From Phlebotomus papatasi (Eukaryota > Arthropoda > Insecta > Diptera > Psychodidae), in the NCBI RefSeq assembly GCF_024763615.1, contig NC_077224.1, positions 19,809,078 through 19,873,077 on the forward strand: a stretch of 64,000 nt of DNA, in the 5' to 3' direction. Under the pieces are notes generated by a model. The model saw only the letters and a list, made by a program, of their open reading frames with translations, was not told the DNA's origin and ran no database searches. Of this stretch, positions 35,670 through 48,349 are shown piece by piece. A program made the position numbers and the translations under genes. The stretch's first letter is position 1. Each line of letters opens with the position of its first letter.

Positions 35670-38665
35670 TTACGTCTGAAGATTGTATAAGCCCAGGGAC
35701 ATGACGTTTCCTATGTTTCTAGCGTGCCGTAAAAACTTTGGAGTTTATTAGGTGTTTTCTGTCATTGTGGAATGAATTAATAAAAAATACAAATACAAAA
35801 TAAGAGCCAACTTAATACCGAATAGGCAACCGAAAACCCCAAATTAGCAACATACGTAGTTTCGGAGATATCTCGTGAAATGTGTACGAAAACAGTAAAA
35901 AATTGACAATAAAAATGGTCACATTTTTCAGAGCTAATGTCACCCCCCTGTATAAGCCCTTAGTGTATGACTGTTTGGCTTAAATTATTTACTTATATTT
36001 TAATTTCATTTTTTTATTAATGTACCTTTTTCTAATGCTGAATATCCGATTTTGAGTTGGAACCATTTCATTTCGATAACAGATATTTAGATAACAATTA
36101 TTTTGTAACTAATTTCAATATTAACATAACTTTTATATATTTCTCTGAAGAGAATGCAAAATTGATTCACGTTGACGATGAAGATTCATTCCGGCAGTGT
36201 TTCTTGACAATTTTCCTCCTTTTAATTTCTTCTAACTATGGCAAGTGAACCTAAATCGTGAATTATCAAAAAAAAAAAAACAGAATTTTCTTTGTTATTT
36301 ATGATTACTTTTATATGTATTACCATTAACAACTTCAGAAATGTGCAAACTCACGATTGGCTTCTCAAATGACATAAACTCAAAATACAGCCGGTTTAAT
36401 TTAAGTTGGTTGCATAGTTTTGATAATTTTGAGTAACTTTTGAAATGAGGCAACAAACTTTTGACGCATGAAAAATGAAAAACTTTTGTAAATCAATTAC
36501 TTTTTATATGAAATAAAATGAAATAATTTTTTTTCGATATCTATACGTATTACAGGTAACTAATTTGCAAAAAGAAAAATTTTAAAAAGTATTTTTTTAA
36601 AATAATATTTTGTAATATTTTGTATGTATGTATGTATTAAGCTATCGATTGAGGCATCGGGTAATTCTGCTGTTTTCACCTAGCCGATATTCGACTGATC
36701 AGTCACATATTTCCTAAAAAAAATAGTCAGATTCATTAAAAGATTATGGGAGAAATACGAAGAGTTTGAAGCTAGAGTGTGTGCGAAGCCTGAAAAGCTT
36801 CCTTTACGAGAAAATTTGCCGATTAGATTAGAGTATCAAGCTCATTTTAGGTATTCAGTGAAATGTTTTTCCCTATGACAATCCCTTTTCCCAAAAACAT
36901 TTCTAGATTATCATGAAGAAACACTCTGCGACTGTCTTCTGTGGAAAAAATTCAAACCATGAATCATTATGCAAGTTAAGGGAGTAAAACAACTTCTCAA
37001 GGGGGATGAAAAATGATAATTGTTTTAGCAAGAGCAACAAAAAAGAACTTCTCCATTTAGTCCAAAAGAGTGAAAGTGATATTAATTTGTGTTTTTGACT
37101 ACAAGAAGGTCTGAAAGCGGAAAATCTGTGGCTTTTCTGGTAGGGGGTTGCAGGGGGATGGGTGCTTAAGAGGAATGGTTTTTGGAGTCCAAAACACATG
37201 GGCCACGTAATGGTATTTTGCAAATAACCTTCCCGTATTATCAAATAATCCACAAGAATGTCTATTTTAGTAGTTCGCTATAAATTAAATATATTGGAGA
37301 CATTTATCAGAGAGCCTCGCCATGGGGTGTAAATTTATATTTAGTGTCTGGGTGCTCAACATAGCTGGGAGTGTGGTATGCTGAATGTTTCTCTTATGGT
37401 AGGGTGGGTGTAGGCCCTCTTTGTTGAGACTCCGAAGAGAGAGACCATCATTATAATTGTCTCTCGTGGCGAAAACTATGCAGAAGGGACGATGTCTGAA
37501 GGTTGCGGTGGACTCGCTTCTTGTAACAATATTTGTTTAGATTACCAAAAAGGGATTTTCGAGACCGCTTTTCCCTTTAGCATCAAAATTACACACAAAC
37601 AATTCATGCCAACTTTCCAACATTTTGTTTAGACAAACATTTCACTTTTCGCAAAACTATCAAGAATATGGAAATTTCATTATGGTCTTATGATAATATT
37701 CTCTAGCATTTACAATAAATGCCACTTGTAACAATGGACAAAATGGGCGAGACATAATAGTGTGAGGGAAAATAAAATAAACTTCTGCTAAGGGTGAATT
37801 TGGGACATGATTAAAGACAACTTGCTTCGTCTCCGGGGGTTAAATGGGTTACAAGAGTATATGGTGAATTAATTTTTCGACGACCTTTTCTCCCGAAAAC
37901 ACATAGTACTATTGTTTTTCCAACAAAAGTCACAACTAATAAAGAAAGGCAAATGGTAGGAGTCTTATAAAGAATTGAAAAGCACTTAATTACAATTGCA
38001 TACTTTTAATTTGGTTAAAAGATAATACACAATCCGAAAATTCGGGAGCTTTTTTTTGCACAGAGAAAGATCAAAGAGCTTTTTTGTAGACGCATTCCTA
38101 AAATTCATAAATTTTTTAACCTATCCCCTATTCATATGGATTATTCTTTTTTAAAATCACTGCACAGTAAAAAAAACAATTACAATGATAATCATTGGTT
38201 TGATTTTTTACTATGATTACTCTTGTAAAGTTACACAAATATGTATTTCAGCAAAACGTGTAATTTGAAAATGTGTAATTTAAATTTTATGTAATGGTAA
38301 ATTGTGTAAGTAACTGCGAATGATTACACAATTGTGTATATATTCTTTTGTAGAGAATAAAATTGTGAAAATCAAGAAAGGTTCAGTGTCTCCGTCTATT
38401 TCCTGCTACATTCTGTCGAACCGAAATTCTTCTGATACATATTCTTACCTATTTCGTGTAAAATTGCACAGTTTTCAGACAAAATGTGTACAAATTACAC
38501 AGTTTTCAGACGAAATGTGTATAAATTACAATATGTATCAGTACACACGATTACATGTTTATGTAATATTCAGAATGAAAATCATGGTAATGTAGCTGAT
38601 TTTTTTTACTGTGTGCTTTCTGTTCATAGAGCAATAATTAAGTTAGAAACAAAATGAGCAAGTTT
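35670..38665. other. Unannotated sequence
   Basis: No gene or repeat family is supported. The 116-codon minus-strand frame at 36,903-37,253 and the 91-codon plus-strand frame at 38,320-38,595 show no domain. The latter spans words GTGTAATT/AAATTACA repeated in both orientations. Confidence 0.35.
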
Positions 38666-38669
38666 ACAA

Positions 38670-38880
38670 CACTGAGAATAGAAGAGGGTAAAATTAACTT
38701 TTTTCATAATAAAACTTACACTTTTGAAAGGATAAGTTTTTGTTCATAAGGGTAACTGTAACCCCTGTTGTACACATGAAAAGGTAATAGTTACACCAGC
38801 TTCGGATAATGGTATGACCTTAGTAATGACCAAAAGAGTAAAATTGACATTGATTGCCAGAATATTATTTTAGAATTAGG
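38670..38880. mobile_element. MITE family C, degraded copy
   Basis: ACACTGAGAATAGAAGAGGG with AAATTAACTTTTTTCATAA, then GGTAACTGTAACCCC and GTAATAGTTACACC follow the block order of copies at 35.1 and 60.2 kb, with many changes and no clean right tip. Confidence 0.55.
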
Positions 38881-38894
38881 CGAGGCAGGGGGGG

Positions 38895-38990
38895 GGGGGG
38901 CTTCCGTGATGCAATTGGTAAGAGCATATGACTCTCGAGCGGTGTAACTGTCGCGGTTGTGACTTCGAGTCCTGGGGATGAGTTCTGAAA
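38895..38990 (+). mobile_element. tRNA-like SINE head
   Basis: After a G run, CTTCCGTGATGCAATTGGTA with AGAGC gives a box-A-like element. GACTTCGAGTCC (38,961-38,972) gives a box-B-like element 35-50 bases on, the normal spacing. No clear tail or target duplication is seen downstream, so length and type are uncertain; it could also be a decayed tRNA pseudogene. Confidence 0.4.
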
Positions 38991-39521
38991 TTCATGAGTT
39001 TTTTACGTAAAAAAAATCACAGCTCTTAGTTTGTTTATTGTATTCGTAAATCTTTCACAAAAAGTGTCATATTAATCACTTACAGCACCTAATAATTCAC
39101 ATGATAGTTCTTGCGAAAGTTTCACAAAACCCTTACTTAAGATGATGTCAGTGCCGTGAATTTTTCACGTGAATAACTCACCATCTCAGAATCTGATCGG
39201 TACAAATGATTACTAAGCATTTTCAGATTTTTTTTCAGTAAACGGTAATCGAGATGTGAAAGTGAACAAATGCTTATCATTATAATGTTATCATTGTATA
39301 TTTTTTAACGTTGTAAATTTTCCAAATGAAATTCATCCCTTGAGCAGCGTACGCGTGTTTAATTTTAATGAATTGTAAACAATTAAAATTTTAAAGCCAC
39401 TTCATCACGGTTTTTTTTTGTGGTAAAATAAAACATTCAAGCCCAAAGATTGAATGGATATGTAAATAGGAATGTTTTTAATGTAAGATACTGTTCAAAT
39501 CAACAATAAAAAATTGACTTA

Positions 39522-39758
39522 TGTTAGACGAAAAGCCACGATAAGCGTAAAATCCCTCTGCTGTGGCTTACCCATAGAGTTTCTACCATAACGGTATGTC
39601 CCACACGAGCATAGCGTGCACCTCGAGGCGAGATATTCGCTCATTGCTCGGCCAGTCACTCAGTATGTGATGAGTGCCCAGGCAGTGCAGTGGAGTCTGA
39701 GGGTCGTTCCTCAGGTGCTCGTGAACTTAAGCCTCGATCTCACTGATTTCGGTTAACA
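39522..39758. mobile_element. 5' LTR of a non-autonomous LTR retrotransposon (237 bp)
   Basis: Starts TGTTAGACG and ends GGTTAACA, the canonical TG...CA form. It differs from the 3' LTR by one base (T at 39,671 against C at 45,220). The four bases before it, CTTA, also follow the 3' LTR at 45,308-45,311 and are the target duplication; extension to ACTTA is ambiguous because the LTR ends in A. Confidence 0.95.
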
Positions 39759-42700
39759 AATCAGAAGAATGGGATCGCAACCTAGCCCGCGTGAGTGTAG
39801 TGAATCACGTGATAGTGAAAAGTGAGTGAAAAAGCCGGAAAATTGGGTAAAATGAGCTTGAAACGCCGGCGTGTGCGAGAGAATGTTCAGGAACATTCTC
39901 CAATTCTTGGAAAAGAAGCACACAAAGGCCGGTTTTCAAAGGAATTTTTGCCCAAAGTACGGCTGAAAAGTGCTGGGAAAGTGCTTGAGAGGGCTCGAAG
40001 AGGGGCTCAGATGCGCCCCAGAGAAGCCCAAGTGCATCCCATGTGAGAAAAGTGCAAGAAAAGCCGTGGAAAGACGGTGGAAGCAGAGCGTCGCAGCTGA
40101 AGGAGAGAAAGAGAGCATCTCTTCGGGGGATTTTCATCGAGGAAAATCCGCGAAAGCAGCGATCATCGGCATTCGTGATCGGTGGAAATAGGTAAAAGAA
40201 TATTAAGGGGAAATTGTTGTATTAATTTTTCCCTGAAAAGCCGCATTTTCCATGATTTTTCCCCATGAAATTGAATGCATTTTTGTGTGAATGGCCGGCC
40301 ATGTGAGTGTGAATGAGAGTGAGAGAGAGGCGTTTTACAGTTCTCTTTCCAGAATGTTCCAGCTACAGCGTGTGCAAAACAAGTTGCTGCTGGTGAGTGC
40401 ACACATTTATTTTATTTGTATTTATTGAGTGAAATGCTGAGTGAGGCTCGAAGAGAATGCACTGAGAGAAAATTGTGCCGCAAAATGCTGCGAGAAAAAA
40501 AGGTAGAATTTTTAAGGATTTATTTGCGAGTTTCAGCATTTCACGGCCTCCTCAAATATTCTGAGAATTAAAAAAATAAATTTCGCAGTTGAATTAAATT
40601 GATTAGAAATCAAGAGTGTTGTTGTTGCGGAAAAATAATAGAAACACTCAGAAAAATCGATGCAACTTTATAACACTGAGAAAAATCAGATTTTTGCGAA
40701 TGTTATTTTCAATGAATTGTAAATAAATTGTGAGTGTTTGTTGTCGCAGTAAAGCAAAAGAAAACACTCAGAAAAATTAATTTTAATACAATAAGCAGAA
40801 AAAAATAATCAAAAAAAAATTTTATTGAATTCAATTTAAAATGAATTATTAATTGGTTATGCTTCTTGCTTAAATTAAGCATAAGTACATCACGGAGAAA
40901 TCGATGATACGCGAATGAAAATTTGAAAGCCATTTATAGAAATAAATAAAACGAAATTAATTGCACTAGAGAAAGAAAATATATTGATTTCAGATAAACT
41001 TTAGTTAAATTATAATTTTAGGCGGAGATCTTAATGATAACTTAATTTAATTGGCCGCCTAATGAATTTAACTGAAAGAATTTGAATCAGAGAAAATTTG
41101 TTTAAGTTTTCAGCTGAATTCCAGAACTTGTTCTTTATGCTCTAGTCGAAGAAAATTTGAAGGGAAATATTTTGTGATATTTCTTTATTCTATTTAAAAC
41201 TGTTGCAGATTGATAATTAGGCCATGATGATTAATATTCCTGGTTGTCTTGGGTAAATTGTCCTTCCCAAGTTCTTGAAAACAAGTTCCTGGTAAAGTTT
41301 TTAAGATGACAGAACTTTGGAGATTGTCCTTTTACATATTTAAAAAAGGGAGGTGATCTTTGACGTGTTTTGTCCCCTGCTAACCAAGAAAAGGTGCCGA
41401 AATGATATCGAACCTTGTTCAGACTAAACTTGGAAATCTTTGAGTTTGAACCTGAGCCTTACTTATCTGAGCAGTTACTAAAATTATTCAGAATAAATTC
41501 TGAAGATGTCTGGGTTCCACAAAAGAGTCATTTTGTTTCTTTCTGGTTCAAAAGTGGTTTCTAGTCTCTTTCTAGTTATTTATGAAACAGATAGTTGTGC
41601 TAGAATTATCTCATTTCTGTCACCTAGACCTTTCAAGGTGTTGCTTAATTAGTGCGTGGGTTTGTCTGCTCGGTCAGACAGATAATTCATGGCAATGATG
41701 GGTCTTCGGAAGGAATCTTTTTGCCTCCACAGAAATTTAGAAAATGGTTGCCATTGTCCACAACATGAACCCAGAAACCTGAAGTTGAAATCTAGAACAT
41801 GCAGAGTTATAATGGCTCCTCTAATTTATTAAAATGATGTGAGTCAGCTTCCCGATGAATAGATTGAGTTATACTTCCAGGTTCTAGATTTTATTGTCGC
41901 AGATTTCAGATGACATGAACTATGTTAAAAATAGTTGTTGTAGCTGAATGTCTTATGGGGTCCAAAATCAAAACCGGTATTTGAGTTTAAAACGTTTCCC
42001 TAAGAAATGAGATTCAGTCTCGGTAAAGTTAGTGGTTGGTGTTTCAAAGGCTTTGATGTTGAAAGCCGTATTTCACCCCGATTATAGATTAGTCCTTTGG
42101 CTTTCAAACTTAAGGAAGACCCCGAAGACCACAAAGTTGGTGAATATGATTTTCACTACTTTGAGAAATTTCCCTGCAATTGATCCATGTGTGAGGATTG
42201 CCCTGATGCAGTAATAGTCATAGATTCTCAGAACTGCTCTGTTTTTCAAGAGGCCATATGTTCGATTTCAATCATGCAGATGGCAACTTGATGTTCTGTT
42301 ACGACAATTCGAATCCCTATTATCAATTGTTGACACTTATCGTCCTGAAAAGATGGACATTTGGGCCAATGGTTGGTAGGGTAGAATTACAAGGTAATGC
42401 ATAGACATCAAGTGGTTATAGAAAGATAAAGTTTTGTTAATCTGCCCAAGTTCGAGAAATTGTTGTGTTGCCGTTTACCCAGTTGCGAGTATTATAAGCT
42501 CAAAGAAATCTGAGAAGTACCAAAGTGTTCGAGTTACGAGTGAGCTAGTGATCTTTTGCTAGACTTGATGACATAATTTGCCATTATTTAGACTTGTGGT
42601 CTAGAAATTCACATCTGTGTTTCAGATTGAAGCTTCTGTAAAGTCTGAGTTGGTTTGCTCCAGAATCATGACCCATAGTTAGCGAAGCAAATATTAAACG

Positions 42701-45070
42701 GTGATCAGGAATAGATACGCAGATAGGAAATAAGGGGAATTAGAAATAGTTCCATTAAAATTGATGAATTGAGATTTGTGTTGAAGTGGATTTCATCAAT
42801 TGAGTACAGATCGTTCTCTGGTCTTGAACCATGCAGTTCTTAACCGATCAGAATAGAAGATAGATCGGGTTACAGCATATTCTAAAAGTAAATATCCAGA
42901 GTTCCAGAAGAAGTTCCACGATTTTGAGATTTAAGGTTTGATTGTCCAGAAAAGGTCCAGTTATTGCTATAAGAATTATTTTAATGTATTTTGAATATGT
43001 TGGTTGCTGTTAGACTTTCCTGATCGATATACTCGAACGATTGGAAGAGAGTTTTGTGGTCGAGTGTGTAATTCCAGAAAATGCAGAATAATCTAGGATA
43101 TTCTTCAGAGGCATTAGTCAGACAGTGATTGGAATAGTACAATTTGACATACATCTCAGTGTTGACCCTGAATGTCGTACTTGCAGTTCTAGTTATAGGC
43201 AGATGGTAATCCTGTGACAAATTGAATGTCGAAAACTGGTTCCTGTTTACAAGTTGAAAAACTGATCTGAAAATGTTTGTAGACGTAAGAGGTCTACTTT
43301 AAAGCCCTATTGCAGTAAAAATGAATTCGTGTAGGTTGTATTCTCCATTGTTCTCCGAGGAATAAGATGGACAACGAATGGTCGTGGGGTTGTGTATTTC
43401 AGAGTACCACCAAGTTCCAGTTTAATTGTAACCTTGACACTGTTCCATTTTCGAGACCTCACTGGAAATGTTGCCCATAGGGATAACTTAAGATATTTTA
43501 GTTTGAATATGGCACTGCATTAAAGAAAATAATGGGAGGAGTCTGAAAACTAAAATAGAGAGAAGTTATTTATGCGTGTTCTTCAGTCTAACTGACTGTC
43601 TGCTGACGTGAAAGCTGTGCCCTGGTACAGATGATCTGAGATATTTTAGTTTTGATTCATCTTTGTGGCAAGGCAAACAGTCACAGAAGTTGGTGAACTA
43701 AAATCGGTTATGGTTATCTGTGGTTATCTTCCAGTTCTTATCCAGATTATGAAGTCCATTTGTGAGTATTAAAATGGCTTAGAGTTGATGATTAAATTCA
43801 TCGAAATACAAATCAATAGCGAGAAGGGTTTTGATACAGGAAAAGAACATGGTTGTAGTTCAAAGAGAAGTGAAGTTTCAAAGTAATTCCTTTTCGCTGA
43901 CCTATGGAATAATGGAAGTTCTGGTTAAGTACCAGTGAATGGTTGCTTTTCAGTTAACTCTGGCTGTTCCCCATTAATTGTTCTCTTTGGAGTGAAAAAA
44001 CGATCGGACACAGATGAGAAGTACTTTATGTTTCGGTTTGGCTCTATGACAAGCTAAAAAGTTGTAGTAGTCAAGAAACCAAAGTATGGATGGGTTATCT
44101 GTGGTAGTATTTTTAGAATACGAATCTTCTGTCAAATCTTCTCTAATTTTGAATTTCATTGATGGGAACAACAGTTGCTTTCTTCAGTTGGTAATTCATT
44201 TGAATGAATGGTTAAGGCGAATCCTAGTGAAGAAAGTAGTAGTCTAGTTGATTTCCTTAAGAAAGGTCAATGAATTGTTTACGCAAGAGTTACCCGTCTT
44301 TGCGGAGAAAAGAAGGCTGTTCCAAGGCTATTTGAAATTATTTAAAATAATGAATTTGCTAAATGCAGACGAATTAAGAACTATATGCCCAAGAGGTGAA
44401 ACTAGACAAGGTCAGAATGTCTAGGTGTTTTATTAAGGCAAAAACGAATTTCTGATTAAACATGAGTAACATGAGACTATGAGGTGATAATATGCTTACT
44501 TGAAGGTCTCGGCCTTAAAGTTAAATTAGATTGCAGTAAAATCGCAGTTGGGCAGATCTAAGGATCGGTTTCGAGTTTTCGTTCCAGATGCTGACTGACC
44601 GCTCGTTACTCCCATCTAGATGACATAACATCGTACGGATGGTAGAGCGGTAGCAGTTAGAGCGTAGTCAGGTATCGTATGGTGGCCACCGAACCGAACA
44701 GAAACACCGGATCAGAAGGAAGTCTAGACTACATGTTCCAGAGGACGTCCAACAAAATTGCGCAAGTGTCGAGCAAGTCACCTAAAGAAGCTCGATGGTG
44801 GATTCTGGTTAGAATTCACGGTCTATGCCAATCACAGTGATTTGGTGAGCGTCACGAGAATTTAGTTCGTTTCTCTCACGTACTATCATGCGAAAGATTG
44901 GTATAGATGGTTCCTCCTCGATACCCCCCCGGGTATAATAAAGAGGTGGACGCACTGGTTGTCTCATTGCATTGCGCAATGTCTGCCAGTGGATACATGT
45001 CTAGCGGCCTAATCCTTTACCCTTGCATTCTCCTAACACCGAGGACGGTGATTCATCAGGAATGGCCGAT
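39759..45070. mobile_element. LARD-like internal region, 5.3 kb without gag-pol
   Basis: Between two near-identical LTRs lies 5,312 bp with no frame above 110 codons and none of the protease, reverse transcriptase, RNase H or integrase motifs. The first 450 bp are richer in G+C and open on both strands (plus 39,822-40,046 and 39,970-40,191; minus 39,805-40,137). This zone could hold the packaging or leader signals. From about 42 to 44.4 kb the DNA is built of diverged phrases such as GAGATATTTTAGTTT and GGTTATCTGTGGT at irregular spacing. No clear polypurine tract precedes the 3' LTR. Structure and youth fit a large retrotransposon derivative moved by an autonomous partner elsewhere. Confidence 0.82.
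39761..39785 (+). promoter_or_regulatory. Possible primer-binding site (tRNA-Leu-like)
   Basis: Immediately inside the 5' LTR, TCAGAAGAATGGGATCGCAACC resembles the complement of the 3' half of a leucine tRNA (TCAGAAGTGGGATTCGAACC) with two small indels. The TGG expected opposite the tRNA CCA end is not present, so the assignment is tentative. Confidence 0.3.
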
Positions 45071-45307
45071 TGTTAGACGAAAAGCCACGATAAGCGTAAA
45101 ATCCCTCTGCTGTGGCTTACCCATAGAGTTTCTACCATAACGGTATGTCCCACACGAGCATAGCGTGCACCTCGAGGCGAGATATTCGCTCATTGCTCGG
45201 CCAGTCACTCAGTATGTGACGAGTGCCCAGGCAGTGCAGTGGAGTCTGAGGGTCGTTCCTCAGGTGCTCGTGAACTTAAGCCTCGATCTCACTGATTTCG
45301 GTTAACA
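45071..45307. mobile_element. 3' LTR of the LARD-like element
   Basis: Identical to the 5' LTR except at 45,220. It is followed by CTTA (45,308-45,311), completing the target duplication, so the insertion is intact from end to end (39,522-45,307, 5,786 bp). Confidence 0.95.
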
Positions 45308-45329
45308 CTTAGGACTTTGGAGCCTTTGA

Positions 45330-46192
45330 ATTTTTTTTGAATGTGTCTGTCCCATTCTTTCGCACTTAAAATTGGATGAAACTAAATTGTTTTTATAATG
45401 ATGTTTAAAAGAAGAAGAAGAGTGAAAAAGAGTGGGATTGTATGCAAAACTTTTGAGAAAGAAAGGGAAATGAATTTAGATTTCATGAAATTTTCCTGAC
45501 CACATTGTTTAGCCATAATGGTTTCAGCACACCTTTTAGACGAGAAAAATTTCGTGAAAGTAAAATTCACATACTTTTTTCTTATAAACGTTTTGCATAT
45601 CTCTATCTCACTTTTCCGTTTTCCTCACATAAAACTAGATTGAACTAAGTTTAATTTGGTGTGATGTTCAAAAGAAGAAGAAGAAGAGTGCAAAAGAGTA
45701 GGATAGACTTATGAAAACAGTTTGAGAAGGAAAAGGACGTGAATTTCGATTTCATGAAATTTTCTTAATCTAAAAGGTGTTCCATAACGATAAATCTTAG
45801 ATATTATTTATACAAATTAGCCCCATTTTTATAAAATTTCGTATTTTACTTACCAAATTTAATTTTTAATGACTCCGGCATACCTAAATCTAAATTCACA
45901 TCGCTGTGCTTTATAAACGTTTAGAATGTTTTAATTGAACTCTTTCGGGCAAGAAATGCGATTGAACTTAATTGAATTTTGTTGTTGTTCAAAAGACGAA
46001 GAAATGTGAAAAAATCAAAAAGATTGCGTTAGACATATGTAATACGATTAGAAAGAAAAGAGTTGTAAATTTCAATTTCATTAAATTGACTTTATATAAA
46101 AGACGTGCCGGAGCTATTACTGACCAAATTTAATTTCTTATACTTTCGGTATACCTTTTAGGACAGGAGATTTCGTTAAATCAAAATTTATC
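45330..46192. mobile_element. Tandem array of hairpin MITE family A (three to four copies)
   Basis: Copies lie at about 45,330-45,505 (left arm missing), 45,519-45,785, 45,868-46,121 and a terminal piece at 46,134-46,192. Each repeats CRGCACACCTTTTAGA / TCTAAAAGGTGT tips, TTTCATGAAATTTTC and the AAAAGAAGAAGAAGAGTG centre. They are the same family as the pair at 1.02-1.55 kb but more diverged. The first copy begins close to the LTR element. Confidence 0.75.
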
Positions 46193-46500
46193 GGCCAAAA
46201 TCTCGAAGATTAAAAATATGAAAGTCAAAATTCCGAAAGCCAAAATTCTGAATGGTCAAAAATCCTAATAGAGACAAAATTATTTAGAGGATAATGTTTA
46301 GAATAATTTCCCAAAATACAGAAAATTTCCCTTTGCTTCCAATATGGGTGCAATCATGGTAGTAGCTATGACACTTTTAAGACTTCAGGATTTTGATTTG
46401 TCGGGATTTTGGCTTTTCGGAATTTTAACCGATTTAGGATTGTGGCTTTTGGGATTTTGGTTTTTCAGGATTTTGATCGAAATCCGTTCATTTGGTAGGT
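46193..46500. repeat. Short inverted and direct GGATTTTGGCTTTT words
   Basis: GGCCAAAATCTCGAAGATT and GCCAAAATTCTGAATGGTC on the left are complementary to GGATTTTGATTTGTCGGGAT and TTTTGGGATTTTGGTTTTTC on the right, around about 100 bases of loop. A related scrap lies near 28,560. The open frame at 46,344-46,655 is largely this repeat. Confidence 0.5.
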
Positions 46501-48125
46501 TAACACATGCCTTTGCGCTGAGCAAATGGAACCCCTATTATGATTTTCTCCTTCTTCCAAAAGGAATTTTTGCAAATGAATTTCGTCTAACCCTCGCAAA
46601 GCTATTTCATATCAAAATTTTTCTCTGGACTAAGTATTTCTCTGATATGCTCTGAAAAACTACTAAGAGTAAATTTTTTTTGCCAACTGTTTGCATCAAG
46701 TTGAGCACGTGGTATGCTGAAAGACGAAATTCTTGCAAATTCTCTGCATATTTTTCTATATACAAATGTTACAGTGGCTCTTATTTTTTTTTTTTGCAAG
46801 TTTCATCCTCCCCTGTAAGAGAGAAGACATGAATTTTCTGTAACTTTTTCAGACACTGACAAACATAAAAAATTGAATGAGCCAAACACGCAACATTATT
46901 TTTTTTTCCAACAAAATCATTGTCACTAATTTTAGATTACAAACTTTTAGTCTCATTGTTGCTCTTTTTTCTGCCCATTAAACTTAATTGTTTCAATTCT
47001 TCTCTCTCTTTTGATACTTCCTCCTAAAATAGGCTTTCCTTTACTTTTACATGATTTTTTCTTGTCTTTTTTTTTAACTTGGAAAAATCACTGATATACA
47101 CGCGATTTTGTTTGGTTAAATATAAAAAAAGACAGTGGTTTTCGCGTGTGAGAAGTTTTGTGCATTTGTGAGATTATGAAATATATCTTTCTGTTTTTCT
47201 CATTTTCTTTTGCACTATTTGCTGTATATGCCATATATATTTTACTATATTTGGTGATAAAACATAAATATTTCCCATTGCAGAAATATATTGCATATTT
47301 CCTTTTTCCAAATCTTCCCAATTGCATTCTTCGCGACAAAGAATGTCGTACTACGAATGGTGGATTGTATGGATTTTCCTTTTTGCACTTTCGGATGAAA
47401 CTTTTACATATGAATAATTCAATATGGGGCTTTTATTCAAATGTCATTTATAATGCGTTCCCTTCTTGCTTATATTTATTTATTTATGGACATTTACTAG
47501 TTTTTTTTTCTTGCTCTTCTTCTATACTATTCCTCTCGGGACTTTTGCCTGATATATGTGGAAATAGAATGAAATTGAGCATAAGTCATCCACTTGAAAA
47601 GTCTTCCCGCACTAACAAAGTCCATCTTTCACTTCAGCAGACTTTTATTGGCATAGAAAGTGTTATTTGAATGAAAAGTTGAAGTATTTGGAAAAATATT
47701 TCATGTGAATCTTCTGACTTTTTGAAAACTTTCCCTGATCTCACCATTGTCATTTATATTGTTTGGTAATGCAAGTGAAGTATTTTGGAGATGGATATTC
47801 TTTTTGATGGGGGGTGCATTTGCAAACAATTCGCTTATAGTTCTTCCTTGGGAAAATCCTTTGGAGGATTTTTGCAAAATTCGCAGTCATGAATTTTATA
47901 AAATGTTATGACAGTTGGTTTCTTATGTTGTTTGTCTTCAGGAAGAAAGTCACCTATCCAAACAATCTTTATTGTTCTTAGATGTGCTATACATTTTATT
48001 TTCAATAAATAAACTACTACCGGTTCATTTCCGATTTATTTCTGATACAAACCGCTGCTGCTGAGTTATTCCGAATTTCAGGATCTTTCAAATGAAATAA
48101 ATCATAATAAATACTAGTTGATACA
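46501..48125. other. Unannotated sequence with a 170-codon frame
   Basis: The plus-strand frame at 47,158-47,670 is the longest in the stretch. It is Phe/Leu/Ile-rich from AT-rich DNA, overlaps an opposite-strand frame, and shows no domain or homologue that I recognise. It is not called a gene. Confidence 0.35.
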
Positions 48126-48127
48126 TA

Positions 48128-48341
48128 GGGGAAAAGGCCAATGTTTCGTACGAGCTTTGTAATGACTAAATCCTTCCTATGTAAATAAATACTGGGTACT
48201 ATCTTCTAGTTTTTAAAATATGGGTGTGAGGAGTCACATTTATCAAGAAACATAGGAAAAATTTAGTCATTATGAAGCTTGGGATCGTTCGAATCATGGG
48301 CAAAGGGCACTGTCCCAAGTTATAGTCCCATATCTTTTCCC
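48128..48341. mobile_element. MITE (GGGGAAAAGG tips)
   Basis: Left GGGGAAAAGGCCAATG and right ATATCTTTTCCC are inverted; inside, TTTCGTACGAGCTTTGTAATGACTAAAT pairs with ATTTAGTCATTATGAAGCTTGG. TA precedes it (48,126-48,127) and TTTA follows. A partial copy is at 14,388-14,475. Confidence 0.7.
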
Positions 48342-48349
48342 TTTATTTC

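Noticed and set aside
39805..40191. Open frames at the start of the LTR element interior as gag
   Set aside because: They overlap on both strands, are basic and low in complexity, and show no capsid or zinc-knuckle motif.
47158..47670. 170-codon open frame as a membrane-protein gene
   Set aside because: Hydrophobic composition follows from T-rich DNA; no motif, splice context or homologue recognised, and an opposite-strand frame overlaps it.
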